A DNA stretch of 6,204 nt, from NCBI GenBank assembly GCA_016179165.1, contig JACORX010000373.1:1-6204 (forward strand), written 5' to 3'. This document shows positions 1 to 6,204 of this stretch, piece after piece. A program made the translations under genes and the position numbers. How positions within the stretch are numbered: the first letter of the stretch is position 1; every line of letters starts with the position of its first letter. A model generated the notes under the pieces. That model saw only the letters and a list, made by a program, of their open reading frames with translations, was not told where the DNA came from and did not search any database. Source of the DNA: Candidatus Rokuibacteriota bacterium. Lineage in GTDB: Bacteria; Methylomirabilota; Methylomirabilia; Rokubacteriales; CSP1-6.

Positions 1-1031
1 CCGGTCACCTCCGGGATGACCTGCGCCGGGATGCCGCCGGCGGAGCTGCCGACGACCGGCTTGCCCTTCCACATGGCCTCGGCCACGCTGAGGCCGAAGT
101 CCTCGTGGAGCGGCCGGTGGATCACGACGGCGGCGGCGCGCTGGAGCGCGTTGATCTCGAGGGCGGCGTCGGGGGGGAGGACGAGGGTGTGCACGTCAGG
201 ATCGCCGAGGGCCGCCTCGTCGACCTCCGCGAGGACATCCTGCCCTTCCGGGTTGTCGGTGGCGCCCCAGCCCGCCAGGACGAGGCGGCACTCGACGTAC
301 TTGCGGGCGAGCCGGTACGCCCGGACGACTCCCGCGGGATCCTTGCTTCGCGCGTACGGGGCTACCTGGAGGAGGATGGGCTTGTCGCGCGGGACCCCGA
401 GGCGATCCAGGATCTGCCCGATCTCGGACCGGGACAGGTCACGGTTCTTCTCGCTCAGCGGGTCGATGGACGGGTGGACGATCAACGTCGGGATGGGCAG
501 GGCGGCGGCGAACTTGGGCAGCGAGAAGACCGCCGCGTCGTAGCGCTCGAGATCGCCGCGCACGAGGTACCACGCGCGCCGGTAGGCCCGAGACAGATCC
601 CCGTGGCATCGCCACACCCATTTCCCGGCGCGGGGGCGGTGCCGCACCAGGGGCAGCGGCGCGAGGTCGTGGACCATCACGAGATCGGCGTCAAGGGGCA
701 GCGCGGCGGCGTTCCGGGCGGCTGCCTGCGCCCAGGCGTGCAGGGCGGCCTCGGTCATCGTCCCGTCGAGGCCCGCCAGGCTCCGCTCCAGGCGCGCGAC
801 GGCGGCATAGAAGTCGGGGTTGCCGACGATGACTTCCCACTCCGCCTCGACACCGAGGTCACGCAGGATTGGGATCGCCCGGTGGAGGATCTCCGCGGGG
901 CCGGCGCCGAAGCGGCTGGGGCTGACGTGCAGGAACCGGCGCCCGCGCACGCGCTCGGCGAGCCGGAGGAGCAATTCGATGGTCCCCTTCGGCGCGACGT
1001 CGCGATACGCCTCGAGCTGCGCGGGGATCAC
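1..1031 (-). CDS. treT: Trehalose synthase TreT (trehalose glycosyltransferring synthase, GT4), partial: 3' end beyond the window
   Basis: TreT is a retaining GT-B glycosyltransferase that reversibly forms trehalose from ADP-, UDP- or GDP-glucose and free glucose in the cytoplasm. I translated the minus strand by hand from a GTG at 1031-1029 and found it open to position 1, giving 343 residues; the family is usually a little over 400, so the C-terminus is cut off. Seen: a glycine-rich loop FGAGPAEIL at residues 41-49, HDLAP at 121-125, KWVWRCHGDLS at 137-147, the TreT hallmark PSIDPLSEKN at 187-196, a donor-site R/K segment YARSKDP at 226-232, and the GT4 E-x7-E motif from E310 to E318 followed by AMWKGKPVVG. 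The PSIDPLSEKN block favours TreT over GlgM or sucrose synthases. The GTG overlaps the maltokinase stop codon (GTGA), and the first residues, IPAQLEAYRDV, fit a TreT N-terminus. Oddity: the loop reads GAGPAE where, from memory, TreT has GGGVAE. Family assignment is strong; the donor nucleotide cannot be told from sequence. Confidence 0.9.
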   Translation of the reverse strand, partial: MIPAQLEAYRDVAPKGTIELLLRLAERVRGRRFLHVSPSRFGAGPAEILHRAIPILRDLGVEAEWEVIVGNPDFYAAVARLERSLAGLDGTMTEAALHAWAQAAARNAAALPLDADLVMVHDLAPLPLVRHRPRAGKWVWRCHGDLSRAYRRAWYLVRGDLERYDAAVFSLPKFAAALPIPTLIVHPSIDPLSEKNRDLSRSEIGQILDRLGVPRDKPILLQVAPYARSKDPAGVVRAYRLARKYVECRLVLAGWGATDNPEGQDVLAEVDEAALGDPDVHTLVLPPDAALEINALQRAAAVVIHRPLHEDFGLSVAEAMWKGKPVVGSSAGGIPAQVIPEVT

Positions 1032-1045
1032 GTGCCGGCGCCCTC
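1028..1045 (-). promoter_or_regulatory. mak/treT translational-coupling junction with a possible ribosome binding site
   Basis: The maltokinase TGA (1030-1028) shares bases with the treT GTG start (1031-1029), forming a GTGA overlap of four bases typical of coupled translation. A GAGGG run on the minus strand at 1045-1041 lies about nine bases before the GTG and may act as the Shine-Dalgarno sequence. No ATG or GTG in the treT frame was seen shortly upstream, which supports this start. Confidence 0.5.
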
Positions 1046-3250
1046 GGCCAGGGTTTCGTCCAAGCGCTGGATCAGACGCGCCCGCGTGCGCTCAAGGCTG
1101 CTCCCGTACGGGTGGACGTCCTGGACCTGGGCGGCTAGGCGGGTGAGCCCGAGCCCCCGATCGAGCCACGCGGCGAAGTCATTCTGGCCGCGGCCCAGGC
1201 GCATCCGCGCCTCCACCATGTGGAAGTAGATGGCGCTCACGTCTATCTCCAGGAGCGCCTGTCGGAATTCCTCGAGCGTGTGTGTCTCGATCCCGGTGGG
1301 GATCTCGACGATCCGCGACCGCACGAAATCGAACGGCTCGGCGGAGACGATGCGCGGGACCATCGGGAGCCGCCGCAAATGCTCGTCGATGGTCGCGACC
1401 AGCTGGTCGCGCAGCGCTTCGAGGTTCTCGAACTCGGCGGGGTCGACCATGGCGAGGCGCTCCCCGAGCCCTTGATCACGCAGGTGCACGGCGGCCCAGG
1501 TGGCGAAGTCGTTGGGGTAGATGCCGGCCAGGAACTTGTGCCGGAGGAAGAACCCGTGGGTGTGGTAGTAGACCGAATCCAGCGGGACCTGCTCGATCAG
1601 GTCCATGAGCTGACGCTCGTCCTCTGCCCGGACGCCAACGAACTCGCGCAGCTCGACGCAGGCGACGAATTGGAACGGGCCTTCGGGACGCTGCAGAGGC
1701 AGCGCGAGGGTGGGCGTCGGTGCGGTCGCCCTGAGCAGCGCGTCCAGCGGGATCCGGACCCAGCCCGGGCGGTGGTTGAGCTCGTAGTCGAGCTCGTAGA
1801 CCGCCTTGTCCACCTCGTAGGCGTCGAGAACCGACTGGATCGTCTCCCGCCGCCGCGGCAGGAGGCCGGCGGCGTGCTTTTCCGTCCCCGCGAGATACCC
1901 GTCGAGGAAGGCGGCTCGCACGCCTGCCTCCCAGGAGTTCGCCCATGGGAGGAGCCGGTCAAGGAGCCCGGAGTCGCCTCCGTCAATCTCGGCGGCGCGC
2001 AGCATGGCGGTCCGCACTGCATTGGCGTAGGATCGCAGCATCCCGGCCACGTCCTTAAGCGCGCACTGCGTGGCGCGCCGCTCGGCAAGCGGCCGGGCCG
2101 GCTCGCCTTCGAAGTCCACGATCACGAACCCACCGTCCGTCCGGAGGACTTGGCCGAGGTGATAGTCGCCGTGCACGCGGATCTTCATCACGTGCTCCTC
2201 GACCAGCGCCTGGAGCGCGGCCGAACGCTCGGCGAGCTGGGGCGCCCGGTCGAGAGCCTGTCGCCCCAGGTCCCGGAGGTCGGCCGGGAGGTGGTCCAGC
2301 GCGGAGGCAAGCGCGGCCAGGACCCGATCGAGCCGGGCTCGCATGCCATCCTGCCAGACCACCACGTCCGCGCGGCCCACCGGAGTCGGGACCATCGGCG
2401 CCGGCGCCGTCGGGGATGCGAGGGCCGCGTGGAGCCGACCGGTGAGCTCGCCGAGGGTTCGCGCCTCCTTGGCGTCCGCAGCGGCCAGCGCGCGCGCGAA
2501 CGCCGGATCGGGCGGGCCTCCCGCGTCGGGCCCGGTGACGGCGACGGCGAAATACTCGCCGAGCCGGCCCTGCAGCGCCGTCCACGCGTCCCCCTTGTTG
2601 GGCACGAACTCGTGCAACGTGCCCAGGGTGATCGGCTCCTGCCCAAGCTCCTCGTACTCGATCGATCCCGCGAGTCTTGGGGCGGCGCGGAAGCTGGTCG
2701 CGCGGGTCAGGAAGCCGGTGATCTCAAGCTCTGGGTTCTGGCCCCGTTGGACATTCCGGAAGATCTTCAGGATGGCGCGGCCATCGAAAATGACCGATGT
2801 GTTGCTCTGCTCCGTCTTGACGCGCGTGGCCTCGCGTGTCGTCTCGGGCAGGACCTCGGCGAGGATGGTGGTTGCCCTGAAACGGAAGCAGCCGCTCCGC
2901 CCGGGCAGCGTCGAGCCGAGGCGGATGTGTTCGACCAGAGCCGTACAAAACGCCGGATCGTCCAAAGCGTCGGCGATGGCGCCCGGGCGTGACAGGTCGG
3001 CGGCGCCGATGATCGGGACGCAGTAAGTCTCCGCTGGCCCGGTGGCGAAATCGACCCGAAGGAGGGCGAGGACGCCGCCGGTGCCGGACAGGCCCGCGTG
3101 GTCCACCGGTGTGATGCCCGAGATCGCACGTGCCTTGTCGCCGAACCAGCGGCGGACGGGCAGGTCGCTCACCAGCGCCGTCGCGGCTACCTCAACGAGC
3201 GCGTCGGGCGTCCGGGGTCCGCGCCTAGAGGGCCGTGCCTTCGATCCCAT
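1028..3250 (-). CDS. mak: Maltokinase fused to a C-terminal duplicated domain of unknown function
   Basis: This 740-residue protein carries an ATP-dependent maltokinase (maltose to maltose 1-phosphate, the GlgE substrate) in roughly residues 1-515. Seen: an N-terminal cap signature RRWFGDKAR at 33-41, the nucleotide-site segment EQSNTSVIF at 147-155 with LKIFR and likely ATP-binding K162, the catalytic loop HGDYHLGQ at 360-367 (D362 as probable base), the metal-binding DFEGEP at 379-384, KDVAGMLRSY at 399-408, and the maltokinase-like YELDYELNHRPGW at 485-497. Stand-alone mycobacterial maltokinases are about 450 residues, so this protein is far longer; the rest is a separate module (own entry). 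The ATG start lies inside treS, 26 bases before the treS stop; the next GTG (residue 27) would cut into the N-terminal cap, so the ATG is preferred although no clear ribosome binding site precedes it. All kinase motifs look intact. Expected to act in the cytoplasm between TreS and GlgE. Confidence 0.93.
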   Translation of the reverse strand: MGSKARPSRRGPRTPDALVEVAATALVSDLPVRRWFGDKARAISGITPVDHAGLSGTGGVLALLRVDFATGPAETYCVPIIGAADLSRPGAIADALDDPAFCTALVEHIRLGSTLPGRSGCFRFRATTILAEVLPETTREATRVKTEQSNTSVIFDGRAILKIFRNVQRGQNPELEITGFLTRATSFRAAPRLAGSIEYEELGQEPITLGTLHEFVPNKGDAWTALQGRLGEYFAVAVTGPDAGGPPDPAFARALAAADAKEARTLGELTGRLHAALASPTAPAPMVPTPVGRADVVVWQDGMRARLDRVLAALASALDHLPADLRDLGRQALDRAPQLAERSAALQALVEEHVMKIRVHGDYHLGQVLRTDGGFVIVDFEGEPARPLAERRATQCALKDVAGMLRSYANAVRTAMLRAAEIDGGDSGLLDRLLPWANSWEAGVRAAFLDGYLAGTEKHAAGLLPRRRETIQSVLDAYEVDKAVYELDYELNHRPGWVRIPLDALLRATAPTPTLALPLQRPEGPFQFVACVELREFVGVRAEDERQLMDLIEQVPLDSVYYHTHGFFLRHKFLAGIYPNDFATWAAVHLRDQGLGERLAMVDPAEFENLEALRDQLVATIDEHLRRLPMVPRIVSAEPFDFVRSRIVEIPTGIETHTLEEFRQALLEIDVSAIYFHMVEARMRLGRGQNDFAAWLDRGLGLTRLAAQVQDVHPYGSSLERTRARLIQRLDETLAEGAGT
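1031..1675 (-). other. C-terminal module of the maltokinase protein: two tandem copies of a DUF5752-like unit
   Basis: Residues 526-740 are not part of any maltokinase I know. They comprise two related units, residues 526-625 (bases 1675-1376) and 640-734 (bases 1333-1049). Both start with FxFV and share a glycine at position 14 of the unit, a (V/I)Y(Y/F)H motif (560-563 and 674-677), NDFAxW (580-585 and 690-695), an LA pair and a later proline, an LE pair, and an ending DExL. The first half aligns without gaps at an offset of 114 residues; about four residues are missing from the middle of copy 2. The pattern resembles a domain of unknown function that I recall as DUF5752, found near glycosyltransferases and trehalose or glycogen genes in archaea and bacteria; this identity is from memory and unverified. 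No transmembrane segment or signal peptide is visible. Function unknown; a carbohydrate-binding, scaffolding or regulatory role is only inferred. Confidence 0.75.
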
Positions 3251-4898
3251 AGGAGATCCGTTCGGGGGAGCCCGGCATGATCAGCCGGAACCAATAGAAG
3301 CCCCACGGGGCCAGGCTCACGAAGTAGGGGCCCTCGCCGACGGGAGGGAACCGGGTGCCGCCGAGCATCTCGACGAGCGCGGCCCCACGCCAGGCGCTGA
3401 GATCCATCTCGACTGGTTCCGCGGACGCGGCGAGGTTGGCGACCACCAGCACGCGCTCGTCCAGTGACTCGCGCAGATACACGAGCACACGGGTATTGGC
3501 GGATTGCAGGAAGCGCAGAGACCCGCGCCCGAATACGCGGGTGGTCTTCCGTGTCGCGATCATTTTGCGCATCGACGCCAGCAGCGAGAAGGACGAGCGT
3601 TGCTGAGCCTCGACGTTTACAACAGGGTAGCCGTAGATGGGGTCTGCGATGGGGGGGCAGTAGAGCTGTGCCGGGGCCGCCCGCGAGAAGCCGCCGTTCC
3701 GGTCGGCGGACCACTGCATCGGCGTCCGCACGCCGTTGCGATCGCCCAGGTGGATGTTGTCGCCCATGCCGATCTCGTCACCGTAGTAGACGATGGGCGT
3801 GCCGGGCAGCGAGAAGAGGAGGCCGTGGAGCAGCTCGAGCTTGCCGCGGTGGTTGTCCACGAGCGGGGCGAGCCGGCGGCGGATCCCGATATTGAGCTTC
3901 ATCAGCGGGTCCTGCGCGTAGGCGTAGTACATGTAGTCCCGCTCCGAATTCGTGCACATCTCGAGCGTCAGCTCGTCGTGGTTCCTGAGGAACAGGCACC
4001 ACTGACAGGTCTCGGGGATCGCCGGGGTGTGCAGGTACATGTCGGTGATCGGGCGGCGATCGGCGCCGTGCACGGCCATGAACATGCGCGGCATCAGCGG
4101 GAAGTGGAAGGCCATGTGGAACTCGTCCCCGTCGCCGAAGTAGGCCCGCACGTCCTCGGGCCACTGGTTGGCCTCGGCGAGGAGGACGCGGTCGTGGTAG
4201 CGCGCGTCCACGGCCGAGCGCAGCCGCTTTAGAAAGGCGTGGGACTCGGACAGGTTCTCGCAGCTCGTACCCTCACGCTCGAAGAGGTACGGGACGGCAT
4301 CGCACCGGAAGCCGTCCAGCCCCTTGTCGAGCCAGAACGACATAGTGTCCATCATCGACTGTTGGACGGCAGGATTGTCATAGTTGAGATCCGGCTGGTG
4401 GCTGAAGAAGCGGTGCCAGTAGTACGCGCCGGCGGCCTCGTCCAAGGTCCAGTTCGACCGCTCCGTGTCTACGAAGATGATACGGGCGTCGCGGTACTGC
4501 TTGTCGTCGGCGCTCCAGACGTAGTAGTCGCGCTTGGGCGAGGCCGGATCGCGGCGCGCCTCCTGGAACCACGGGTGCTGGTCGGAGGTGTGGTTGACGA
4601 CGAGATCGGCGATGACGCGGAGCCCCCGCCGGTGGGCCTCGCGCAGGAACGCCTCGAAGTCCGCCATGTTGCCGTAGGCGGGAGCGATGTCGCAGTAGTC
4701 GGCGATGTCATAGCCGTCGTCCCTGAGCGGCGAAGGGTAGAAGGGCAGAAGCCAAAGGCAGGTCACGCCCAAGTCCTGGACGTAGTCGAGCCGCTCAATG
4801 AGCCCGCGGAAATCGCCGATGCCGTCGCCGTTCGCGTCCTGGAACGCCTTGACGTGCAGCTCGTAGAAGATCGCGTCCTTGTACCAGAGGTCGCTCAC
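3225..4898 (-). CDS. treS: Trehalose synthase/isomerase TreS (maltose alpha-D-glucosyltransferase, GH13)
   Basis: TreS interconverts trehalose and maltose in the cytoplasm by an intramolecular double displacement. The 557-residue protein starts WYKDAIFYELHVKAF (residues 5-19), the usual TreS beginning, so the GTG at 4898-4896 is a good start. Seen: the conserved VNHTSDQHPWF at 101-111, GFRCDAVPYL with nucleophile D200, LLAEANQWPEDV with acid/base E242, and FLRNHDELTLE with D308. Further family blocks are GTPIVYYGDEIGMGD at 366-380 and RTPMQWSADRNGGFS at 391-405, followed by a C-terminal beta-sheet domain ending near residue 540. All three catalytic acids are present. The length fits a stand-alone TreS; in many proteobacteria TreS is instead fused at its C-terminus to maltokinase. 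Here the two are separate frames overlapping by 26 bases. It follows glgE by 27 bases, so one transcript is expected. The catalytic residue assignment rests on alignment to known TreS motifs. Confidence 0.96.
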   Translation of the reverse strand: MSDLWYKDAIFYELHVKAFQDANGDGIGDFRGLIERLDYVQDLGVTCLWLLPFYPSPLRDDGYDIADYCDIAPAYGNMADFEAFLREAHRRGLRVIADLVVNHTSDQHPWFQEARRDPASPKRDYYVWSADDKQYRDARIIFVDTERSNWTLDEAAGAYYWHRFFSHQPDLNYDNPAVQQSMMDTMSFWLDKGLDGFRCDAVPYLFEREGTSCENLSESHAFLKRLRSAVDARYHDRVLLAEANQWPEDVRAYFGDGDEFHMAFHFPLMPRMFMAVHGADRRPITDMYLHTPAIPETCQWCLFLRNHDELTLEMCTNSERDYMYYAYAQDPLMKLNIGIRRRLAPLVDNHRGKLELLHGLLFSLPGTPIVYYGDEIGMGDNIHLGDRNGVRTPMQWSADRNGGFSRAAPAQLYCPPIADPIYGYPVVNVEAQQRSSFSLLASMRKMIATRKTTRVFGRGSLRFLQSANTRVLVYLRESLDERVLVVANLAASAEPVEMDLSAWRGAALVEMLGGTRFPPVGEGPYFVSLAPWGFYWFRLIMPGSPERISYGIEGTAL

Positions 4899-4925
4899 GT
4901 CTGCCGCCGTCCGCGGGCCGCGCGC

Positions 4926-6204
4926 TCAGTAGCCGAGGTCATCGAAGGCCTTGTGAGGCAGAGCCGTGACCCGAAAGATGGCGGCGGGCTCCTGCTCCGG
5001 GTCGAGGCGGAGTGAGTGGACGGGTCCGCGCCAGAGCTGCCGCTGATCGGTGATCAGCTCGTGCACCTCGAGGCGTCCCTCGGGCGGCAGCCCGAGCTCG
5101 GCCATGGGCAGCTCGAGCCGGGCCTCGTGGGCTTCGAAGGGGTCGAGGTTGACCGCGACCCAGACCCGATCGGCGCCGTCCGCGCTTCGCTTGCCGTAGA
5201 AGAGGATGCTGTCGTCGTCGCTCTCGTAGAAGCCCAGGTGGCGGGACTCCTGCAGCGAGGGACGGTCGTGCCGGATCTGGTTGATGCGCGAGATGTAGTC
5301 CTGGATGTGGCCGGGGGCGCTCCAGTCGCGGACCCTGATCTCGTACTTCTCGGAGTCCTGGTATTCCTCGGTGCCGGGCAGTGCGGCATTCTCGCACAGC
5401 TCGTAGCCGCTGTAGATCCCGTAGGCGGCCGACAGGGTTGCGGCGAGGGCCAGGCGCATCTTGAAGGCGGGGCGCCCGCCCTGTTGAAGGATTAGCGGCA
5501 GGATGTCGGGGGTATTGGTGAAGAAGTTGCCCCGGAAGTACTCGGCCATCTCAGTCTTGGTCAGCTCGGTGAGGTAGGCGACCAGCTCGTCCTTGAAGTT
5601 CCGCCATGTGAAGTACGTGTACGACTGGGTGAAGCCGACCTTGGCGAGGGCCTGCATCAGCTTCGGCCGCGTGAAGGCCTCGGCGAGGAAGATGACGTCG
5701 GGGGCGACGGTCTGGACCTCGCGGATCAGCCAGGCCCAGAAGGGGATGGGCTTGGTATGCGGGTTGTCCACGCGAAAGATCCGCACGCCCTGGTCGATCC
5801 AAAAAAGGACGATGCTCCTGAGCTCCTCCCAGAGGGCCTCCCTCTCGCGGCACTGGAAGTTGAGCGGGTAGATGTCCTGATATTTCTTGGGCGGATTCTC
5901 CGCGTACTTGATGGTGCCGTCGGGCCGCCGATGGAACCATTCCGGGTGCTGGCGCACGTACGGGTGGTTGGGCGAGCACTGCAGCGCGTAGTCGAGCGCG
6001 ACTTCCATCCCCGCCGCGCGCGCTGCCGCGACGAGCTCCCGGAAATCCTCGAGCGTGCCGAGAGCGGGCGCAACCTCCTTGTGACCACCCTGCTCGTGGC
6101 CGATGGCCCACGGCGACCCTGGGTCGGCCGGGCCCACGGTCGGGCTGTTGTTCCGGCCCTTGCGAAAACTCTGCCCGACAGGATGGATGGGCGGGAGATA
6201 GAGC
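4926..6204 (-). CDS. glgE: GlgE, alpha-1,4-glucan:maltose-1-phosphate maltosyltransferase (GH13), partial: 5' end beyond the window
   Basis: GlgE transfers maltosyl units from maltose 1-phosphate to the non-reducing end of alpha-1,4-glucan. The frame is open to the window edge and 425 residues are visible; the family has about 650-700, so roughly 240 N-terminal residues are missing. A GTG at 6137 is not the start, because the codons before it read LYLPPIHPVGQSFRKG, a conserved GlgE block. Using visible-residue numbering, the phosphate-site motif AENPPKKYQDIYP has N103, K106 and Y108, equivalent to residues that bind maltose 1-phosphate in Streptomyces GlgE. RIFRVDNPHTKP carries nucleophile D146, FLAEAFTRP carries acid/base E175, and NTPD carries D233. 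A C-terminal beta-sandwich domain follows and the protein ends DDLGY. The catalytic part is intact. The promoter of the cluster, or further upstream genes such as glgB, would lie beyond position 6204. Confidence 0.97.
   Translation of the reverse strand, partial: LYLPPIHPVGQSFRKGRNNSPTVGPADPGSPWAIGHEQGGHKEVAPALGTLEDFRELVAAARAAGMEVALDYALQCSPNHPYVRQHPEWFHRRPDGTIKYAENPPKKYQDIYPLNFQCREREALWEELRSIVLFWIDQGVRIFRVDNPHTKPIPFWAWLIREVQTVAPDVIFLAEAFTRPKLMQALAKVGFTQSYTYFTWRNFKDELVAYLTELTKTEMAEYFRGNFFTNTPDILPLILQQGGRPAFKMRLALAATLSAAYGIYSGYELCENAALPGTEEYQDSEKYEIRVRDWSAPGHIQDYISRINQIRHDRPSLQESRHLGFYESDDDSILFYGKRSADGADRVWVAVNLDPFEAHEARLELPMAELGLPPEGRLEVHELITDQRQLWRGPVHSLRLDPEQEPAAIFRVTALPHKAFDDLGY

Noticed and set aside
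170..176. Run of seven G (also one near 3651-3657) as a possible frameshift or sequencing error
   Set aside because: The treT and treS frames read through these runs without disruption and conserved motifs follow on both sides.
105..1229. Plus-strand open frame of 374 codons opposite treT and the end of mak
   Set aside because: The opposite strand encodes a continuous, clearly recognisable TreT with all GT4 motifs. The plus-strand product has no family resemblance.
1220..2992. Long plus-strand open frame of 590 codons antisense to mak
   Set aside because: It lies wholly opposite a gene with intact maltokinase motifs. Its translation is rich in R, G, E and V with no recognisable domain, as expected from the GC-rich complement of real coding sequence.
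3225..3290. treS and mak as a single TreS-maltokinase fusion broken by a frameshift
   Set aside because: Both genes have plausible own start and stop codons and an overlap typical of operons. The mak frame has a stop codon only a short way upstream of its ATG, and nothing in the sequence shows an indel.
3504..5015. Plus-strand open frames opposite treS and the end of glgE
   Set aside because: Shadows of the verified GH13 coding frames; low-complexity V/R/E-rich translations with no domain.
5801..5806. Run of six A (TTTTTT on the coding strand) as a programmed slippage site in glgE
   Set aside because: It encodes part of the conserved VLFWID segment, the frame continues correctly through the catalytic motifs, and no alternative frame of interest begins there.
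4926..6137. Start of glgE at the GTG at 6137
   Set aside because: The codons upstream of this GTG continue a conserved GlgE block up to the window edge, so the gene is cut by the window and the true start is outside.

Overview
This GC-rich, gene-dense window is a single minus-strand gene cluster for trehalose and alpha-glucan metabolism. In transcription order, from high to low coordinates, it holds glgE (5' end outside the window), treS, a maltokinase gene with a large C-terminal extension, and a treT-type trehalose synthase (3' end outside the window). The first intergenic gap is 27 nt. The next two junctions overlap by 26 nt and 4 nt, so co-transcription and translational coupling are very likely. 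There is no non-coding stretch of note, and no RNA gene, mobile element or CRISPR array was seen. The long plus-strand reading frames mirror the GC-rich coding strand.

Layout: 6204-4926 is GlgE (maltosyltransferase, GH13), 425 C-terminal residues visible. 4898-3225 is TreS (trehalose/maltose isomerase, GH13), complete. 3250-1028 is maltokinase, with a kinase part of about 515 residues followed by a duplicated module of about 215 residues. 1031-1 is TreT (GT4), 343 N-terminal residues visible.

How the genes fit together (family knowledge plus inference): TreT can make trehalose from an NDP-glucose and free glucose, TreS isomerises trehalose to maltose, maltokinase makes maltose 1-phosphate, and GlgE adds maltosyl units to an alpha-1,4-glucan. 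The set could therefore carry NDP-glucose plus glucose to glycogen-like glucan through trehalose. Because TreT and TreS are reversible, it could also balance trehalose against nucleotide sugar. No otsA/otsB, treY/treZ or branching enzyme glgB lies inside the window.

The most unusual element is the C-terminal module of the maltokinase. It is two diverged copies of a unit of about 95-100 residues, each carrying a YxH motif and an NDFAxW motif. It resembles a domain of unknown function that I believe is catalogued as DUF5752. Its fusion to maltokinase, with treT directly downstream, suggests a role in linking or regulating the pathway.

Organism: a high-GC free-living bacterium. The compact operon and the TreT gene, best known from archaea and thermophiles, would fit an uncultured soil or subsurface lineage such as Rokubacteria/Methylomirabilota or a deltaproteobacterium-like group. 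This is a guess from style, not a demonstrated assignment.
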